This document shows, one piece after another, positions 1 through 12,842 of a stretch of DNA of 64,000 nucleotides (position 1 is the stretch's first letter; each line of letters starts with the position of its first letter). The notes under the pieces were generated by a model. The model made no database searches and was not told the origin of the DNA. It saw only the letters and a program-made list of their open reading frames with translations. This DNA is from Malachius bipustulatus. Its lineage: Eukaryota; Arthropoda; Insecta; Coleoptera; Melyridae. Location of the stretch: NCBI GenBank assembly GCA_910589415.1, contig OU342632.1, positions 11,783,507 to 11,847,506 of the forward strand, given 5' to 3'. A program made the position numbers and the translations under genes.

Positions 1-1098
1 TACTTATAGTCAGGATCGCTATTTGATAACAAGGAAGAGTGAAAGGGCTTCAAACACAGTTGAATGATAATACCTTAAACTTTATTAGTCACGATTGATT
101 GTTATTACATCTTGATACTCATATTGACAATTCATATTTAATCCTCCATTGTGTAATATCGATTGATTTATTAAATCGTAATTCCTATCCTTTTATACTA
201 CTGGTCAATGCCGCCGTGTTGATAGAAACATGACAGATTAAGGCTACTTGTTTTCACTGACAAATAACGTTTCTCTCAAATTTTTATCTTACAAATTACA
301 AATTCTCAAGGTTAAATATCCTAATAACAATTATTTCAGATATAATGGATACTTTCTTTAGATTCTAAGATATAGAATCTAACTAAAACGGACTTTACAC
401 TTTATAAACAAAACATCGTCTAGTGTTCCACGATAGCTCCTCGGAAAAATTCTTACAGTTAAAAGAAAATATTTATAATTGGAATTTCAGGTTGTGGATC
501 GCATAACGACGCGGGTAGAGCAGCCCCTCAAAATGTAAAGAGAGGAAAAGTGAAAAGCGAAACCGACGTATGTTTGAAACCACATCACAGGAAGCCTGCA
601 TTGCCTGCAGGGTCTCTCAGTTGAGGCTAGCAAAATCCTTTCACCCCTCCTGTCCTGCTCCAGTTCTATAGACTCATGCACCCTCTTTACTGGCGGCAGC
701 TAATAATTCTGTGACATCCTTTTATTCGCAGCCAATTTAGTGTACCTACCTACTTATTTCAAGATGATAAAATTAATAATAAAGGACCGTTTCGTGAGCT
801 GCAAGAAAACCTGCAACATGAAATCAAAAATATTAACATTTCAGCGTAAATCTTTATAAGACATGAAGATGAGTATTAATTTTTTATGATATCACTTCAG
901 AATTATGTTTTTTAATCTTCTCTCTTGGTGTTTTAACCGTTATATTTTTTACGACGGTAGATACCTAATCGTAATTTTTTAATAGGTACACGTTTAACCA
1001 AATTAACTCCAGTAAAATATCAGGGGCGGACATAATCAGTAATACCGCATTCCTAGGTGCGGTGTTATAGGTGCAGATAGTTGCGTTTATCTTTAATA
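1..1098. other. No recognisable gene
   Basis: AT-rich sequence without a convincing coding region. A GC-richer patch at about 485-720 holds a 64-codon minus-strand frame, but neighbouring frames are broken and no domain is recognisable, so it is not called a gene. Confidence 0.5.
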
Positions 1099-1329
1099 TT
1101 ATACAGGGTGTCTCGGATCTCTGGTCTCCCGATTAACATCGGTATCCTTGCATACCCCTAGCTCTAAGTCCAATCGTCTGCTGATAAGTTTATGCTCTTC
1201 AAATTCTTTAGTCCGATTCAGAATATTTTCCTCAACCTCTGGAGTTCTTTCCGTACGTGTACGACCATAATTAAATTTAAACAGGTCCAAACCTACCCGT
1301 TTCACGAAGAAACGTTTCAACTGCCGCAA
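1099..1329 (-). pseudogene. Transposase N-terminal helix-turn-helix remnant fused to a TACAGGGTG terminus
   Basis: The 76-codon minus-strand frame carries a stretch like GRTRTERTPEVEENILNR followed by SRRLDLELGV. This resembles the paired helix-turn-helix N-terminus of Tc1/mariner-like insect transposases, whose usual text is RT-P-E-E-I, then T-R-L-A-E-L-G-V. The frame stops inside ATACAGGGTGTCTCGG at about 1102, the same terminal word that ends the foldback elements in this window. No DDE/D catalytic core follows, so most of the transposase is gone and the helix-turn-helix end lies directly against an element end. Family recognition is from memory of the motif; the link to the foldback elements is inference. 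Confidence 0.42.
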
Positions 1330-1455
1330 AGGTTTTATGGTTTGGTAAGCGACGATTCGGTATTTTGTTTCGTTGGTATACTGTACTAATGACTAAAAAA
1401 AAATTAAAATTGTTTGACAATTCAAATGTATCCATGAATTGTTTTTTACCATAAA

Positions 1456-1775
1456 TTTAATACTTCTATATTGCTAGCGCCCGTACGTGGAAGTGTCACG
1501 AATAGAGTAGGACAGCATCATTGACAGCAAACGGAAACGACTATTTCTGGTTATATATATATCTGGTTTTTTAGGACTACTTGACCCGTTGTGCGCAAGC
1601 GTCATGAGTCTGGTAATCAAATCAGTCGAATCTAATACGTGCTTGAAGGCGTATTCAATTCTCGGACATGCGCGTAGGACTCGAAGTACATTCAACGAGA
1701 GAAAGATAGAAAGATATGTCTGCACCGTGATATTTCCCTTCATCTCCAGACCCCCCACAATATAGTGGTATTAAA
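1456..1775 (+). mobile_element. Small terminal-inverted-repeat element (MITE family A, copy 1)
   Basis: The left end reads TTTAATACTTCTATATTG and the right end, reverse-complemented, TTTAATACCACTATATTG, giving an 18-bp imperfect inverted repeat. The interior matches the reverse complement of 2865-3108 over most of its length, sharing for example GACCCGTTGTGCGCAAG and TCAATTCTCGGACAT. There is no transposase. The TSD cannot be separated from the palindromic ends, so the superfamily is not assigned. Confidence 0.72.
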
Positions 1776-2684
1776 TATATGTTTTTTACATTCGATTTGA
1801 CATGCACCAGTCAGTTTTTACTGACAGTCGCTAAATTATGTTACTAATAATGTCACTGATGTTCGCATGATGATGATTATATTCAGAAATATAACCCCAG
1901 GGGGTTATATTTATTGATGAATACGGGCCTAAGTTATGTCACTAAAAACACAGACGTTTAAATAAACGTCTTCGCTTCAAAACTGCGTTCAATTATTACA
2001 ATAATTTTAGACTTGGCCATACACAAAATGAATTTTTAAAATTCAGATATCTCAAAAACGGCTGCTTAAATCAAGTCTTACCGCGGATACCTTTTATAGG
2101 TAAAAGACCTTGGAGAATAAGAATTTTCATTTAAAATTTAAATACAGAGTGGCTCAAAAAAGTGATTTCGTTTTGAATTTGTGCAAGGTACCGCAGGTGG
2201 CGCCCTCTAAGTTTAACCATAAAAATTAGAGCAGATTTTAATTTATCACACCACAAACCCCTCCTTCCCCTCTAGTTAAATAATGTGAAAATTCACCAAT
2301 TATTAGGGAAAATATTTATGAAAAACTTAATCCAAATTGAGCTTTTGACACTCTGTATCTGCGAAATCATCCACTTTTGGACTACGATAAGTTGGGTTAG
2401 ATCGTACCACTTTTACATAATAATTTTATCAAGTATCAAAACGTCAGATTTACGTCAACTACTTGGTTTACAAGAGACTTTTGCATATAGTAGATTTGGG
2501 GCCTGTTGCACAAACGCAAATTAACAATCTGTCAGATAATCAATGATTTTAAATTGCATAATTTTAAAATATGGCGAATATATTATTTAATTATCTTTAT
2601 TTTTTATCGGTAATTAATTCTTCTATTAGGGAGTTTCTTCTTCTATTCGTTGCCATTCTTGTCATTTATTCGCAACCAAAGACA
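1776..2684. other. No recognisable gene
   Basis: AT-rich intergenic sequence. GGCCTGTTGCACAA at about 2500 resembles a common MITE terminal word, but no matching opposite end was found nearby. Confidence 0.45.
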
Positions 2685-3556
2685 AAGCCGACTAGATCCC
2701 AGAGTATATTCATAGTCAACTTTGATTTTTCTTATGGCCGCCATATGGATTTTTTATGTCGTTTGGTATGAAAAAATCAAGGAAAACAAAAATTAATAGC
2801 AATAAAGAATTTTGTTTTTAATTTTATCAACTTTAACCGAATATCATAATATAAAAATCGTATATTTAATACTACTATATTGCTAGTAGGGGTCTGAAGA
2901 TGGAGGTAAAGACAACGGTGCAGACATATCTCTCTATCTTTATCTCGTCGAAATGTCCGAGAATTGAACACGCCTACAAGCCATCAGATTCGACCACCTG
3001 ACTTGCGCACAACGGGTCGAGGTACTCTAAAAACAGATATAGTCGTTTGCTGTCCCAATGTGTCCGTGACACGTCTACTTACGGGCGCTAGCAATATAGA
3101 AGTATTATATAATATGATAAAAATTAATAAATCTTAATTTAAGTAGATAATATGACTTCATATTGATGTGATTGGATGAAAAAATGTTTGTTTTTATTTT
3201 ATAAAAAAGAAGAATAATTTATTAATAAATTTTTTATAGAATGTTATTAATTTTTGGTTTCTATGATTTCTTTTATACCGAACGACATAAAAAACAATAA
3301 GGCGGCCATAAGAAAAACAAAAGTTGGCTATGAATATACTCTGGGAGCTAGTCGGTTTTGAAAATTTTTGTAAACCGACAAAAAAATAATTTAATAATTT
3401 TCAATAATAAAAAAGACATGACTTAAATAAGAAATTTTGATATTTAAGTTTGTTCATGATATTTCAGCTACAAGTGAAAATATCCCGATTTTTTTCCGAT
3501 TCTTATGAAGCATAAAATAGCGCAACTTTTCTCTAATTTAACCGACCTCGTATCTT
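2685..3556. mobile_element. Degraded foldback element (same family as 31077-32082 and 46647-47640), interrupted by MITE A
   Basis: The arms at 2685-2795 and 3246-3360 are inverted copies sharing CTTATGGCCGCCATA, TATGTCGTTYGGTATG and CGACTAGATCCCAGAG. The right side continues to about 3556 with CTAATTTAACCGACC, matching the outer arm text of the two better copies. The left outer arm is missing. The loop holds MITE A copy 2. Confidence 0.72.
2865..3108 (-). mobile_element. MITE family A, copy 2, nested in the loop of a foldback element
   Basis: This is the reverse-complement homologue of 1456-1775. The left end is TTTAATACTACTATATTG and the right end GCAATATAGAAGTATTA. It is shorter than copy 1 through several internal deletions. 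It sits between the inverted arms of the foldback relic, so it was inserted later. Confidence 0.72.
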
Positions 3557-5815
3557 AAATGGTTTAGGATATCCCTGTAGTCTCCTATCAAATAACCCTG
3601 TATAATTTTAATAAATAAACTTATTTCCTGTATCACTGCGTCAAATTTAGGTACATACTTACAATGTTTTAGAAAAAATTTCAATAACTTCAAAAGAAAT
3701 CCGAAAATCGAAACTTTCCAGATGATTTTACGTTTTATTTCTCCATGCACGTTCCACATAATAATCAAACGTCCGCACTTAAAAGAATTGAAAATGGCTA
3801 ATAGATAATAATATGATAACATTTTAGATTTATTAGCATAATGCCCTTCTATTTTTTACCAGCCATTGCAACCTTTACCTATTATCTCTGTTTTCCTAAA
3901 GGCCACGAGCCATCACTGAACTTTGTATTAAGGAAAATACTCCACGAAATGCGTACAAACAACTATAAATGTTAATTAGGAGTATATGGCCAATAAAGGA
4001 AGTTTATCTCGCAAGTTATAAAGTCACCTTTTAGAAATGTTTGCCTTTTATGGGGACGTTGAGTTTTATAGACGCACCATATTCCATTGGATATGCAAAG
4101 AAATTAGGTAAACTGCACCGTTTATCATATACATGCGTTATACGTTTATGGCTGCGAGTTCCTTGGAAACATCCCCAAGAGAGGAGAATTCTCGCAACCC
4201 AAAACTAATCCAAATATAATAAGACTGTGTAAATAAAGCTGAAATGCACACAACAAAAGACTACTTCACAAAGAGCCGAGAATACCGAAAGTTTTAATGA
4301 CTAGGACTATTACCCCTAAATCGTCATAAAAGCCTGCCTGGAACTGTCTCTTCTTTCCCTTTAGGAAATACCGCACCCCTACGAAAAGCTGTATCTAGAA
4401 ACATTTATACCCTTATAAAGCTTTGGGGTGAAAATCGCCGTGATCGGTAGATTGCTACGCGAAGTTACTTGTGTAACTTTTAAGATTAAACTACATTTTA
4501 TAATTTACAAGTACAAAATATTTATCATCAACATCTACATTAAAGTTATGTAGGTATGAGTATTTTTTAATGATATGAGTTATTTTTTAAAGATTATACT
4601 CGGGATATTTTAGTATTTATAATAGTAACGAATAATAACAGAGCGAACCAAGTTCGACCATCACTTGCTCTTGTTGGATTTTGATGGTTTTTGGAGCCGC
4701 AATAAATATTATTGATTGCAGTTTGCACGAATATAACCTGAAGTGACGTGAATAGAAATGGAATGGTCTATCTGTCCGGTCCGATGTCGATTCATAGTTA
4801 TAGCCGAAGTTATCGTTATAAAACGTCCGTATTGTTTCCTAGGAATGATTGATGCGTTCTATATAAACGCAGGTTTTAAGATCGGCTAAGAGCATTTCAT
4901 TATCTAAAATAAAAAGCTTCCACCATATCAAAAAGCTCGCTCGTTATCTGACGTGCTCACTGACAATCTTTCTATGTAATTTCTTTGAACTGGTTGATTT
5001 GCTTGGAAATAAAAGAGAGTTGCAAAAGTATGAGGCAGCGTTACTAAATCACAGCAAAACTGCATAATAAAAGAGGCATTTATCGATTCATAGCAGAATG
5101 CATCAATGTATTCTCCTGTTCAAGTTTTCACATTTGGAATCAAATCTCATATTTCATGTCGTAAAAGATCCCATCAAAATGGGAACTTATGAAACTTCAG
5201 ATAACTTTCAGAGTTACTGTAGAAACTTGGAACAGCAACAAAGTCATGAGTTGAAGTGTTTATCGATACTGCGAATACGTAGCTCTGTTCCGGGCTTGTT
5301 CTGAGATTTTTCTTTTGTTCTATTGTGTATTTCGTCTTACAGTCATAGTAATCCAATTTAGGATTAGTTTACCTAATCGAAATTCACTTAGAAAGTTGAT
5401 GAAGTATGTATGAATTAGGTCACTTGTCTTTGATTTTGATTAGTATTATCTTTAGTTTAATTAGTTTAATAGTTAATATTATTTATGCAAATTTGTTTGA
5501 ACGTTTTATCTACGTCTTTTAACTCTCATGCAAGTCAAAATGTAATACCTAATTGATCTAAATTCAAGCAAACTAGCAGTATTATAGGTGAAAATAATTA
5601 CTATTGTCCGTGAGTAGAGAATTTAATTCTCGCTCGACATCATCAGCGAGGGTCTTTTGTCTTTGGTCTTTCTATAATAAAAAAAGTATAAGACGTATAA
5701 CGGGCTATAGGCAGAGGTGGGGAAACCACCACAATTCTTTTCCAAACATAAAGAGCTCTGCAGCTTCCAATACACTTAAAAAGGAATTTTAATGAATGCC
5801 ACAAGCCCTGGTGCA
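3557..5815. other. No recognisable gene
   Basis: Unique AT-rich sequence with only short incidental frames. No repeat partner elsewhere in the window was noticed. Confidence 0.45.
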
Positions 5816-7150
5816 AAGCATTTGATCTTTATGATCTTTTTTTTTAATAAGAAGGGGAAATCCGGCATGAACACTCTGGGATGGTTGTTCCCTCCCAGCC
5901 CAGAGTAGTGCGATACATTCCTCTGCCCATCTCCATTTTACCCTGCTTTTCAGTATAATTTTAACCAGGTTTTCTGTCCTTATAATTTTTCCCACGTCTG
6001 AGTTTACTAGTTCTCTCTGTCTCCCCCAATTTGGGAACTTAAAGAAGTACCACTTAAAGAAGAGGCACTTTAAGAGTGTGTTCAGCATCATCTTCGTCTT
6101 GTAGGCCATATAGTCGCAGGTAACAGTTACCGACTTCCCAATTTCTCTTGAAGATACCGTGCCCCGTAAACCACTGGGTCACGAAGAAGTTTATCTCGCC
6201 CTGTTTATGTTTTATCCATGGTTTTACTTCGTTGACGAGGCGTCTTGTCATAATCACTTATAGGAGTGTTCCTATCTCTTTGCCATATTTCTATCGTTTC
6301 TTCCGGTTCTCTATCATTATACCTTCAAGGTCGGAGAACGTTTTGCCCCTGGTCTCTGCCAGTGTATGAAAGGGGATCCTTTGTACCTTCATTTTCGCTG
6401 TTTTATAGGTCTCTATTTTCATTCCTCTGTACTATATGGGATCACCGTATGATAATATTGATTGAACTACATAGTGACATACTCTTCTTTTGCTTAACGA
6501 CGGCCTGTTTAAGTTGGGTATGATGACGTCAAGAGCGCTAGCTGCCCTGGTTGCTTTCAGAGTAACTTTCCTGATATGTCATCTAAATGTCAATCTTTGG
6601 TAGATTACTATTCTCATAAGTAATCGACCTCTTGACTAGGGACAATCCTGCACATGTATATTAGTTCAAACTTATTATGTCTCTCACTTTGTCGAACCTG
6701 TTTAAAATCACTGGTCTTTGTTATTTCGTGCACTATTTGAAGATCATTTCCGTTCATTCACAGGTTTACCAAGGGCAAGAACTCGCCAGCTTTTAGCTTT
6801 AAGTCCTCCTTATCAGCTGCTTTGACAACAATGGCGAGATCGTCAGCATTAACATGTTAGGAACACGCCTATTGGGGTTCGCAAGTTCAGGATGTCATCG
6901 TGTAGGGTGTTCCAAAGGGTTGGTCATAGAACTGAGCCCTGTGCGGAACCCCCGCCCTGGCCGTAATAGTGTTTCCATTGGTAACTTGGATTTTCCTCAC
7001 GGTGAAGTAATCTCGTACGATGTTAATAAGGTAGGGTGAGATGCGTTCCTCCTTTCAGCTTCTCGATAATAAACTTACATGATTCCGTATGGAAGGCGTT
7101 TTTTACGTCTACCAAGATTTGGGCACAGTGACACACCATGTAGGTCTCTG
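5816..7150 (-). pseudogene. R1/Jockey-type LINE ORF2 relic (RT palm to C-terminal zinc knuckle)
   Basis: Read on the minus strand from about 7150 downward, fragments in shifting frames follow the usual order of an R1-clade ORF2. There is LVDVKNAFHT (RT domain with the first catalytic Asp), then YLINIVRDYFTVRKIQV, then GVP (start of GVPQGS), then NADDLAIVVKAADKEDLKL, where the ADD active-site pair survives. About 0.6 kb further comes KHKQGEINFFVTQWFTGHG and, after a short gap, DEDDAEHT, the C-terminal region before the CCHC knuckle. Frameshifts and stops are frequent, so this is dead. The order and motifs make the assignment firm; the clade is tentative. Confidence 0.72.
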
Positions 7151-7889
7151 AGAAATTGGACGCTGTTGGACTTACACATACAACTTTGAAATTAAAAGGA
7201 ATTGACTTTTTTGCTTTTACAATAATTATTTTAAAGCTCTTTTATATAATATGTAGGTACCTATAAATGAATTCAAGCCCAAATCCATACAAGCCCATGC
7301 AACTATGGTGATATGTGGTTCATATAAGCTCACAAGGGTTTAAAAAGTCTTTGACATAACCCGGTAAAAATTTCAAAATGTCCAGAACGAATTTATTTTC
7401 TCAATTCCCTAGCACAAACATTGGCACTATTATTTATTAATTTTGGATGCATAATCCTTCTTCTCGTAATAAACTGCTTTTTCCTTGAAAGCTATCACAT
7501 TATCAAAAGTTCATCACAGTCATCCGACAATCACAATGACACGAGTGATTAGCTCTGAATTTTGCGACCAGCTACTTCCAAGCTTTAACATTCCCTGACG
7601 CCAGCATCAAGTAGACAAGGCTAGTTCGTTGCAAAAATGTTTGCCAAAAATTCAACTTTGGACAGACACTCAGGAATAGCGCCCCCCCTCCCTTTATTCT
7701 ACCCCATGTGGAAACGTGTATAAGAGATGTCAAATTTAGGCAGAAGACTGGTCAGGTTGATACTACACTCCTCTGTAAACATCAAAATGGCAGCAGTACC
7801 CGACAACATACCAGTAATTTTTTTGAAAAAAAAATGAGCCCCAATCTATACTTTGTCGGACATTTGATATTTATGTCCTAAACCTGTTT
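7151..7889. other. No recognisable gene
   Basis: AT-rich unique sequence between two LINE relics of opposite orientation. No domain or repeat was recognised. Confidence 0.4.
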
Positions 7890-8690
7890 TGTGTTTTCTC
7901 TAAATGCTGGAAGTACGTACACAATCAATTCCAGAAAAGGGGAAGAAAACCCAAAGGGCAAGCCTGTTTTTCTGCTTCCTCGGATCTCCAAGGCGAGTTC
8001 ATCAATTCAGAAATTCTTTCTCACCTAACGCAAGATGAAACGGTTGAGTGATAACCAATGTGGTTGTCGGCATAAACAATCTAACGCCACTTGATGACTT
8101 ATCTGACTCACCTCTGAAGTTCATTCATTTAATGTTCGGAAAAGCGCAGGTTGTAGCTTCATCAGATATTTCAAAGGCGAACCTGGCATGAGAGACTGCT
8201 TAGCAAACTTCCCCTCCTACCTCCTATATGGACTTTATCATCGTTTTTTTTACGTGGACCTCTAGTTTCCATTCCGATAGAAGCTTACATGTAGTTGTAG
8301 TTGGGATATATGCCACCAACTCAGTAGCACCCCATTGTGTTATCACCAATTCTATTTCTTCTATACAAATTATTTGTTTGTATACAAATTTTTGGTATAC
8401 CAAGCCAAATAAACTGCTCAGCTTAAAATCAATCCAGGTTTATAGTTTCGCCGATGACATGTAGTACTCTCCACGCGAAATTTACATTTCGGAAAGTTAT
8501 TGGTATTGCCAAGTCCACGAATATCCCCACCATGAGACAATATAACATTATGAGAAAAGAGAGACAACATAACATGGACATTATCAATTCTGACGTATAC
8601 CTATACGTCAATAGTAGATTACACGACAAACAATCGAATACTGTTCTCATGTGTGTGGTTCTAATCCTAGTACCCCTAAATACACCCTGA
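7890..8690 (+). pseudogene. Non-LTR reverse transcriptase fragment (Jockey-like)
   Basis: Plus-strand fragments in several frames follow the middle of a LINE RT: YQCGCRHKQSN (usual YQyGFR.gRST), SDISKANLAWHERLLSKLPSY (usual alDiSKAFDrVWHkaLLsKLpsYG, second Asp lost), FHSDRSLHVVV (usual SfLsdRsi.VvvdG), VAPHCVI at the GVPQGsVi position, and YSFADDM, which retains FADD. Motif spacing matches a normal RT. The copy has stops and indels and no EN or C-terminal domain in view. Confidence 0.66.
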
Positions 8691-11600
8691 AAGCGTCTCG
8701 ATTATCTATAGAGAAGGTATTAAATTCGCATCAGAGGCGTCTTTAACTCACTAACATCCTTAGAATATCGCCCGTTTATTGGTTGTCTCTTTCTTCTCTC
8801 CCTATTTTGTTGGTATTTCCATGGGAACTGGTCTGGGGAACTTGAAACTCTTATTTCGAGAGCTGTTTTTGAACTTTGCAAACGTTAAGCGCTGAGTGCC
8901 CACCACATTGTGCTTAAGATAGTTTCTCTCTAGAATTGTGGTGCTTTGGAATTCGGTACCATGACAAGTCTTCCCCCTGGTCTACTCCCTCCATCAGTAT
9001 AAATCAGAAATTACCACCTACACAGCATTTCTAGATCACGGGACTGCTTGTATAGATACACTTTCGCTGAAGAGCGAAAAAATTATAAAAAATCTTCTTT
9101 CTGAATAATTATCTTATGGCTTAGTGCCAGCGAAATATGAATAATAAATAATCCAAGAAAAGTTACTAGGAGAGGTAAGAATCGGTTAATTAAAAATTAA
9201 TTGAAAATCTCTCTTCCGGAATTTTTTTTAAGCAAAATGAAGTTGATTTTCTCATAAGCTAAAAGAAACTTGGAGATCAGCTAAATTATTCATACAAAAA
9301 TCACAATATAGAATGGAAAATATCGTTATTTTTTAATGATATTATAATTTTACACATATATGAGAACGTCATTATTTTATGTAGGTACATTCTATTTATC
9401 TCTAATTAGCATAGTTTCCATTTAGCTATTACTATGTAATGTGATTGTTTTCTGGATACTATTATTTTCTCAATCAAGAAAGCCAAAACTCATAGTTACC
9501 TAATTCTCCACACTTGATTAACTTTCGAAGCTAATTCCTCGCCGAGTCGTGAGATTAGAAGGGATCTCGAGTCATCGATTATTAAAGCTGTTATTAGCGT
9601 GGTGCCGTCCTTCATTCCCACAAGAAACAAATTATAAAATACCTGCTTGATGAATTTTTAAGTTAGGGGAAGAGTATCACGATTTCTTCAAGTAATTAAT
9701 AAAAAGTCCTGGGAACAGAAACTTCTGATAAAGAAAAAAATTAGTTTGTCGAACAATCGAATAACTTGCTCAATTTCGCAAGACTAAACCGCACGTTAAA
9801 AGTTTCTTATGAAAAAAGGCTTCTTAGGTATGTGTTTATAATATTTCGATATTTTGGAATAATAAGCTTTACAAGACTTGATGGTGGAATGAAAAAAAAT
9901 GGTTGTACCCGGTGATAATGCAATAAATAAGAATTCATCCATGATTTGGGGTTTTCAATTATTTTACATCATAGTCATAATATTTGCTACAATATTAGAA
10001 GTTGTGGATACAAAGTTGATCATTTACCAGTATAGTATAAACAAATTAGTAAAAAGGAAAATACGAGTAAGATCGTCACGAAATAAAGCGCTTATAAAGT
10101 CGATCACATGCAACGCCCTGACAAGTGACGTAAGTCAGTTTATTTTATTCTCTAGGGAAATTTTGGCTATATTATTTTTCTATTTAATATAATACCTATA
10201 TCACATTACAATGTATCAATAATGCGGTATCTAAAGTAGATTTTAATGCCGTTGATAGGAAAAAGTAATAAAATTGGTAAATGCATTTAAGGCTTAGCTT
10301 ATAGAGGGCAATAATGGAACGAATATGACTCACGCTAAGAAATATCAGGTGTTCCCATTTAGTAACACTTTCTTAAGTGGCTGTGGAAATTGTGCGAGTC
10401 CTGTGCGAACTTAACTTTTGTACGTCGAATAAACGAGATATTCAATAACTGGAATAGTATGATAGTTATTCGACTTTCTATGAATAGTGCATTTGTGGTA
10501 ACCGTTACTTACTGTAACTGTTATTCTGTGAATGCTCTGTTTAATGTTCTGTTAACTGCAGCTGTTAGCTGTTATATGTAGGAGCAAAAAAACTTTGATA
10601 ATTGAAAGAAATTTTCGCAATGGAAATAAATTTGATGGAATTTAGATGTTGTTTTCTTTAGATAACTGTATCCAATAATTATGTGAAGGCCCCCAAGAAT
10701 TTAAGAGAAAACCTTGTATGTTGCAAATCTTGGACCAACAGAAGAATATCTTGAAGTTTATCTATTGTTAAACAAGGCGGTTATATTTAACTTGCCAATA
10801 GGTGTCCGAAGACAAAGTTTAAATGTTCGAAACATCACGGAAAATGTTCACTATACTTACATCAGTTCTCTGTAGATTGATGTTTCTGTAGGAACTTGCT
10901 TACAAGCTTCTTAGAAAAGGTGCTCAACTCTTGTTTTTATTGAGTGATTGCTACTCCGAGACATTCCTGATAGGTAAAATTATTGTCAGTAGTGTCCCGA
11001 AACTTTAAAAATAAGGCAACAGTTTTCAGGATGATTTTTTGTAGACTTAGCGTGTTTGTTCAAAAACCAGTGAAATGTTCGATATAGTGAAAGAGATCTG
11101 TGACGATCGACTTATCAGTCGCAATACACTCACAAAGTGGCTAGCGAGATTCTGCAAGTTTGAATGTTATTTATTTTTATGCATTTATCAAGGACAAGCA
11201 TCAAAGACTTGATATTTGTCTTTAAATCATCAATTTTATTTATTTATTTTGAAAAAAGAAATGTCCATAACGTGGGCACCTATTTAATTAACGTTCTTGA
11301 ATGTGTTGAAAACTGTAATTATAATAGAATTATAGACCTAACAAATATATAAAAAAAAAACAGAGCTGACAATTGTAAAAAGTGGATTAAGTTAAGACAA
11401 TCCTCTTTGCTGTCAGAGCCTACTCTTCAACAGATTCCTTTTTGAACACCTTTTATTTTTTACTTTTTACAAACAAAAATGATGATACAAAAAATGGTAA
11501 TAAAACTACTGCTTACTTTCTAGGTCTAGAACCTACCTGTATATACTTATTCGGTATAACTTTGCCTGTCATTTATAAATATTAATAATATACATCAGTG

Positions 11601-12569
11601 CAGTGCGTGCAATAATTACAAAATTTCACATGATCAACATAATTCTTCAAAATTATTTTAAAATTTTAATTATTATCTACACGTGCCTCAACATTGTTTT
11701 CAGTAATTTCAAACAACTAATTACATCCGTTTTAGTTTTGCGCTAGAAAGAAACCAATTAAATTTAACAAACAAACAGCAGAAGTTTCTAGTATGAAAAC
11801 GGGCATTTTTTATTTGTCATAACTCATAAGGTATGCTTGATATTTCAAACATATGAGCACGTGTGTTTTAGTTATTGAAATTAGATTGAACGTCGAGGGG
11901 AAACAGGCTTTGAAACGCATGCAACACAAATCGTTCATAATTAGATTTATGCCCTCAGTTACGAAGGACGGATTTGCTCCTGAAACATTCCATGAATAAT
12001 GGCTTTATTCCACTGTAATTAGATTTCATCCGTGAACATAATCGATTTATTTTTCATTATTGGCCGTGCAGGAAATACACGCAGACCGGAGAACGTTCCT
12101 GTCTACAGAAAACGGTGATTAATATTTTTTGTACCGTGTAATTACTTTCAGAAAGGTGGTATCTTATGAATGATACTTTATAGGGTTAAAGACTAACCTA
12201 TCTTGTGATATCGAAAGGAAAACAATGGCTAGATCGAAACCTTCATGGTAGAGGTACCCGTAATAAAATACAACATTTATTTGCAATCATTGCAGTGATT
12301 TTTTTATATTAAATCACATAAAAAAACTGTAGTTTAAAACGTATGAAAGATTTTTTAAGAAAGTCGAGTTTCATATTAATGTAATTGCGTTAATTGCCTT
12401 TAAATTGCCATGTAGTTTGCATTAATTTGCTTTTTCTACATGTTTAATTTACAAAAAATTCTTTGGTACATATTTAATATGCATATAAAGGTTACGAGTT
12501 GAAATGATTTATAGATTCCTCTAATTGAAAGCAAATCAATTAAACTGACCTAATCGATTTTATCGGCTA
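8691..12569. other. Unique sequence, no recognisable gene
   Basis: No coding region is supported; the frames at 9899-10192, 10390-10581 and 11164-11352 show no domain and have AT-rich random composition. Two higher-complexity patches (about 9480-9640 and 11880-12110) look less decayed than their surroundings and contain homeodomain-type cores such as TAATTAGATT; they may be regulatory, but nothing proves it. Confidence 0.4.
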
Positions 12570-12578
12570 ATACAACTT

Positions 12579-12579
<1 letters not shown>

Positions 12580-12620
<41 letters not shown>

Positions 12621-12622
12621 TG
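12580..12622. repeat. (TAA)n microsatellite = 3' tail of the LINE
   Basis: About fourteen TAA units on the plus strand. On the LINE's coding (minus) strand this is a (TTA)n tail directly after the 3' UTR. An AATAAA signal lies 1 base upstream of the tail (TTTATT at 12623-12628 on plus). A short-repeat tail instead of poly(A) is usual in several LINE clades. Confidence 0.8.
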
Positions 12623-12842
12623 TTTATTGCCCAACAGATTTAAAATCCAATTACAGGACAATTTAGACAACATAAGATTGTGAACCAATTTAACAATTAA
12701 ATATTTCAACATAATAAGTTTCAGAAGACATAATTACAGCGAAACATATCAAAATGCACAATATATCAGGCACATATACATTTTATAAATTGATATCAAA
12801 ACCAATGATAATTTCACAGTTCTACAACGACGAAAATAAATC

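Noticed and set aside
487..681. Host exon in the GC-rich patch
   Set aside because: No frame stays open across the patch with plausible splice sites, and no domain is recognisable.
12580..12622. Independent microsatellite
   Set aside because: Its position right after the LINE 3' UTR and AATAAA shows it is the element tail.
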